From assembly GCA_049644345.1 (NCBI GenBank), contig JBARRS010000067.1, positions 1-26,390 on the forward strand: 26,390 nt of DNA. The letters run 5' to 3'. This DNA is from JBARRS01 sp049644345 (GTDB lineage Bacteria > Actinomycetota > Thermoleophilia > Gaiellales > Gaiellaceae). The translations under genes and the position numbers were made by a program. The notes below the pieces were generated by a model. That model was not told where the DNA came from. It searched no databases and was given only the letters and a program-made list of their open reading frames with translations. The number at the start of each line of letters is the position of its first letter. The stretch's first letter is position 1. This document shows positions 24,312 through 26,390 of this stretch, in pieces.

Positions 24312-25186
24312 TGAGCCGCTTCCGGCTACTCGTCTCCGAGGCGCTGACGTCCGTGACCGCGAACGTCTCGACGACGCTCGCCGCGACGGTGACCGTGCTG
24401 ATCTGCATGTTCATGCTCGGCTTCGTGATCGCGCTCTCGACCTGGGCGCACTCGCTCGGAAACCACTACAAGCACGAGCTCGTCGTCAAGGTGTTCTTCG
24501 ATCCCGACGCGACGTCGGCCGACGTCAACTCGGTGCGGACGAAGCTCGAGGCGAGCCCGCTCGTCAAGTCGATCGGCTACGTCTCGGCCCAACAAGGGCT
24601 CGCCCAGATGAGGAAGAAGCACCACGAGCTGTTCAACGGGGTGCCGCTGCCGTACAACCCGCTGGGCCCAGCGTTCACCGTGCAGCCGAGGAAGGGCGAG
24701 TTCACGCCCAAGATCGCGAATCTGCTCAACCCCTTCCCGGCGGGCGTCCACAACGTCACGTACGGGAAGAAGACCGCGCAGCGGCTGCTGAAGATCACGA
24801 AGTTCATCAGCATCTTCTTCGGGATCGTCGTCTTCGTGCTCGTGATCGCCGCGACGCTGCTCGTCGCGAACACGATCCGGCTGTCGATCTTCGCGCGACG
24901 GCGGGAGATCGAGGTGATGAAGCTCGTCGGCGCCTCGAACTGGTTCGTGCGCGGGCCGTTCATGGTCGAGGGACTGATCACCGGGCTGGCCGGCTCGATC
25001 GCGGCGGTGATCCTGCTCCTACTCGGGAAGGAGATCGCGCTGCCGACGATTCTCGGGCACGTCTCGAGTGGGAACGACGTGAGCGCCTGGCCGTTCGGGA
25101 CGATTGCGCTGATCGTGATCGGGACGAGCCTTCTCCTCGGCGCAGCAGGGTCCGGGCTGACGCTCCGCCGCTTCCTGCGCATCTGA
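24311..25186 (+). CDS. ftsX: Cell division protein FtsX
   Basis: A 291-residue membrane partner of FtsE. It has the FtsX layout of four membrane helices: ~22-44 (TLAATVTVLICMFMLGFVIA), ~162-188 (FISIFFGIVVFVLVIAATLL), ~217-240 and ~258-283. A large extracellular loop (~46-160) lies between the first two, the part that contacts wall hydrolases. The cytoplasmic RRREIEVMKLVGASNWFVRG between helices 2 and 3 is the usual coupling segment. ATG overlaps the ftsE stop as TAATG. No peptidoglycan hydrolase gene (RipC/PcsB/EnvC type) follows directly; an RNase gene does. Confidence 0.94.
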   Translation: MSRFRLLVSEALTSVTANVSTTLAATVTVLICMFMLGFVIALSTWAHSLGNHYKHELVVKVFFDPDATSADVNSVRTKLEASPLVKSIGYVSAQQGLAQMRKKHHELFNGVPLPYNPLGPAFTVQPRKGEFTPKIANLLNPFPAGVHNVTYGKKTAQRLLKITKFISIFFGIVVFVLVIAATLLVANTIRLSIFARRREIEVMKLVGASNWFVRGPFMVEGLITGLAGSIAAVILLLLGKEIALPTILGHVSSGNDVSAWPFGTIALIVIGTSLLLGAAGSGLTLRRFLRI

Positions 25187-26390
25187 CGCGCGTCGTCGAG
25201 ATCGCCCGGCGGGGGAAGCTCGTCGTCGGGGAGCCCTATTTCGAGCGGGGTGTCCCGCTCGTGCTCGACAAGAGGGGGAGCGGCGAGGCGCGGCCCGGCG
25301 ATCTCGCCGTCGTCACGACCGGGCGCGGACGCGCTCGGCTCGAGCGCGTGCTCGGACGCGCCGACGCAATCGAGACGGTGCTCGAAGGGCTGCTCGTCGA
25401 GACGGGCGCGCGCGTCCAGCACGAGCCCCACGAGCCGCCCGAGCCGAGCCTGGAGGGGCGCGTCGACCTGCGCGAGGAGCTCGCGCTCACGATCGATCCT
25501 GAGACGGCGAAGGACTTCGACGATGCGTTGACGTTCAGGCGGGAGGGCGACGGCGTTCGCGCCTTCGTGCACATCGCCGACGTCTCCTGGTTCGTCCCTG
25601 CCGGGACGCCGCTCGACCGCGGCGCCGCCGAGCGCTCGTTCTCGGTCTATGTCCCCGGCCTGGTCGCACCGATGCTGCCGCACGAGCTCGCAGACGACCT
25701 CTGCAGCCTGCGCCCGCATGAGGACCGCCTTTGCGTCACGGTCGAGTTCCCGCCGAACGGCCCGCCGAGCTTCTACCGCTCCGTCATCCGCAGTCGAGCG
25801 CGCCTCACCTACCAACAGGCGGAGGCGATCCTCGCCGGGCGCGAGCAAGCCGCCCCGGAGATCACGGACGCGCTTAGAGTCGCGGAGGGGGTCGCGATCG
25901 ATCTGCGCCGCCGGCGCTTCGCGCGCGGCGCTCTCCGGATCGAGACCGGCGAGATCGAGTTCCGTTTCGACGGCCGGGGCGGTGTCGCCAACGCGTTCCG
26001 GGCCGCAGAACCGCATGCGCATGTGCTTGTGGAGGAACTGATGATCCTCGCCAACGAGGCCGTCGCCGAGCTGCTCTCGGGCCGCAGGCGCGAGGCGCTC
26101 TACCGCGTGCACGAACGCCCCGACCCTCAGGCGGTCGCGCTGCTCATCGCCAAGCTGGTCGACCTCGACGTCCCGACACCGCCTGCGCCCCACCCCGACG
26201 AGATCGGCCCGGCGCAGGCCGCGCGGCTCGCCGCCGCGGCGGCCGAACGTGTATCGGAGTACGTCGAGCGGTCGAAGCGGGGGAGGGAAGCGTTCCCGAC
26301 GCTCGTTCTACGCGCGCTCAAGCAGGCTCGCTACGACGAGCGAAACCTCGGCCACTCGGGTCTCGCCTCGAGCGCCTACTGCCACTTCAC
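25183..26390 (+). CDS. RNase II/R family 3'-5' exoribonuclease, N-terminal part (3' truncated)
   Basis: At least 402 residues of an RNB-domain exoribonuclease, which degrades RNA one nucleotide at a time from the 3' end. The active-site motif TIDPETAKDFDDAL carries D105, D111, D113 and D114, with the same spacing as the catalytic Asp set of E. coli RNase II. Later conserved parts are FVHIADVSWFVP, ERSFSVYVPGLVAPMLPHEL and LYRVHERPDPQAVALL; the window ends at AYCHFT, just before the expected SPIRRYPD. Only ~100 residues precede the RNB domain, about half the usual N-terminal RNA-binding region. No ATG, GTG or TTG fits the start: CTG 25183, overlapping the ftsX stop as CTGA, is the best guess; GTG 25261 would remove apparently coding sequence. 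Confidence 0.85.
   Translation, partial: MTRVVEIARRGKLVVGEPYFERGVPLVLDKRGSGEARPGDLAVVTTGRGRARLERVLGRADAIETVLEGLLVETGARVQHEPHEPPEPSLEGRVDLREELALTIDPETAKDFDDALTFRREGDGVRAFVHIADVSWFVPAGTPLDRGAAERSFSVYVPGLVAPMLPHELADDLCSLRPHEDRLCVTVEFPPNGPPSFYRSVIRSRARLTYQQAEAILAGREQAAPEITDALRVAEGVAIDLRRRRFARGALRIETGEIEFRFDGRGGVANAFRAAEPHAHVLVEELMILANEAVAELLSGRRREALYRVHERPDPQAVALLIAKLVDLDVPTPPAPHPDEIGPAQAARLAAAAAERVSEYVERSKRGREAFPTLVLRALKQARYDERNLGHSGLASSAYCHF

Overview
The window is a gene-dense, chromosomal stretch of a high-GC bacterium (roughly two thirds G+C by eye, strong G/C preference at third codon positions, many GTG/TTG starts). The order comF - hpf - secA - prfB - ftsE - ftsX, a C-terminal SEC-C zinc motif on SecA, an LCP-family cell-wall ligase and frequent leaderless-looking promoters point to an actinobacterium. 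My best inference is a deep-branching class such as Thermoleophilia, but nothing here proves it. There is no sign of phage, insertion sequences, CRISPR, tRNA or rRNA, and most genes are housekeeping.

Layout. (1) 1-952: 3' end of atpD and complete atpC, closing an ATP synthase operon. (2) 953-5797: a structured leader, then cobalamin-dependent methionine synthase metH and a YbdK-type carboxylate-amine ligase. (3) 5831-10344: envelope polysaccharide genes: an LCP protein, UDP-glucose 6-dehydrogenase, a sugar-1-phosphate nucleotidyltransferase and a stand-alone cupin of the phosphomannose isomerase type. (4) 10358-13522: S-adenosylhomocysteine hydrolase, methylthioribose-1-phosphate isomerase mtnA (with a G-quadruplex-like leader) and a second nucleotidyltransferase. 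(5) 13561-19037: comF, long-form hpf, an unknown protein, a convergent secreted protein, then secA. (6) 19034-21134: a possible micro-ORF and a minus-strand pair, universal stress protein plus ABC1/UbiB-like kinase. (7) 21415-26390: polysaccharide deacetylase, prfB with a programmed +1 frameshift site, ftsE, ftsX and the 5' part of an RNase II/R-family exonuclease cut by the window edge.

Functional themes. MetH makes methionine from homocysteine, AhcY recycles S-adenosylhomocysteine to homocysteine, and MtnA works in methylthioadenosine salvage, so three sulfur-methyl recycling enzymes lie within 12 kb. The LCP, Ugd, nucleotidyltransferase and cupin proteins together suggest production and wall attachment of a glycopolymer.

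The most interesting signals are regulatory. Two overlapping inverted repeats in the metH leader could form a pseudoknot covering the ribosome-binding site. Six genes have a TANNNT box exactly 7 nt before the start codon, which predicts leaderless mRNAs. A run of G-tracts lies directly upstream of mtnA. prfB keeps the CTTTGAC autoregulatory frameshift. I did not find a wholly new multi-gene system.
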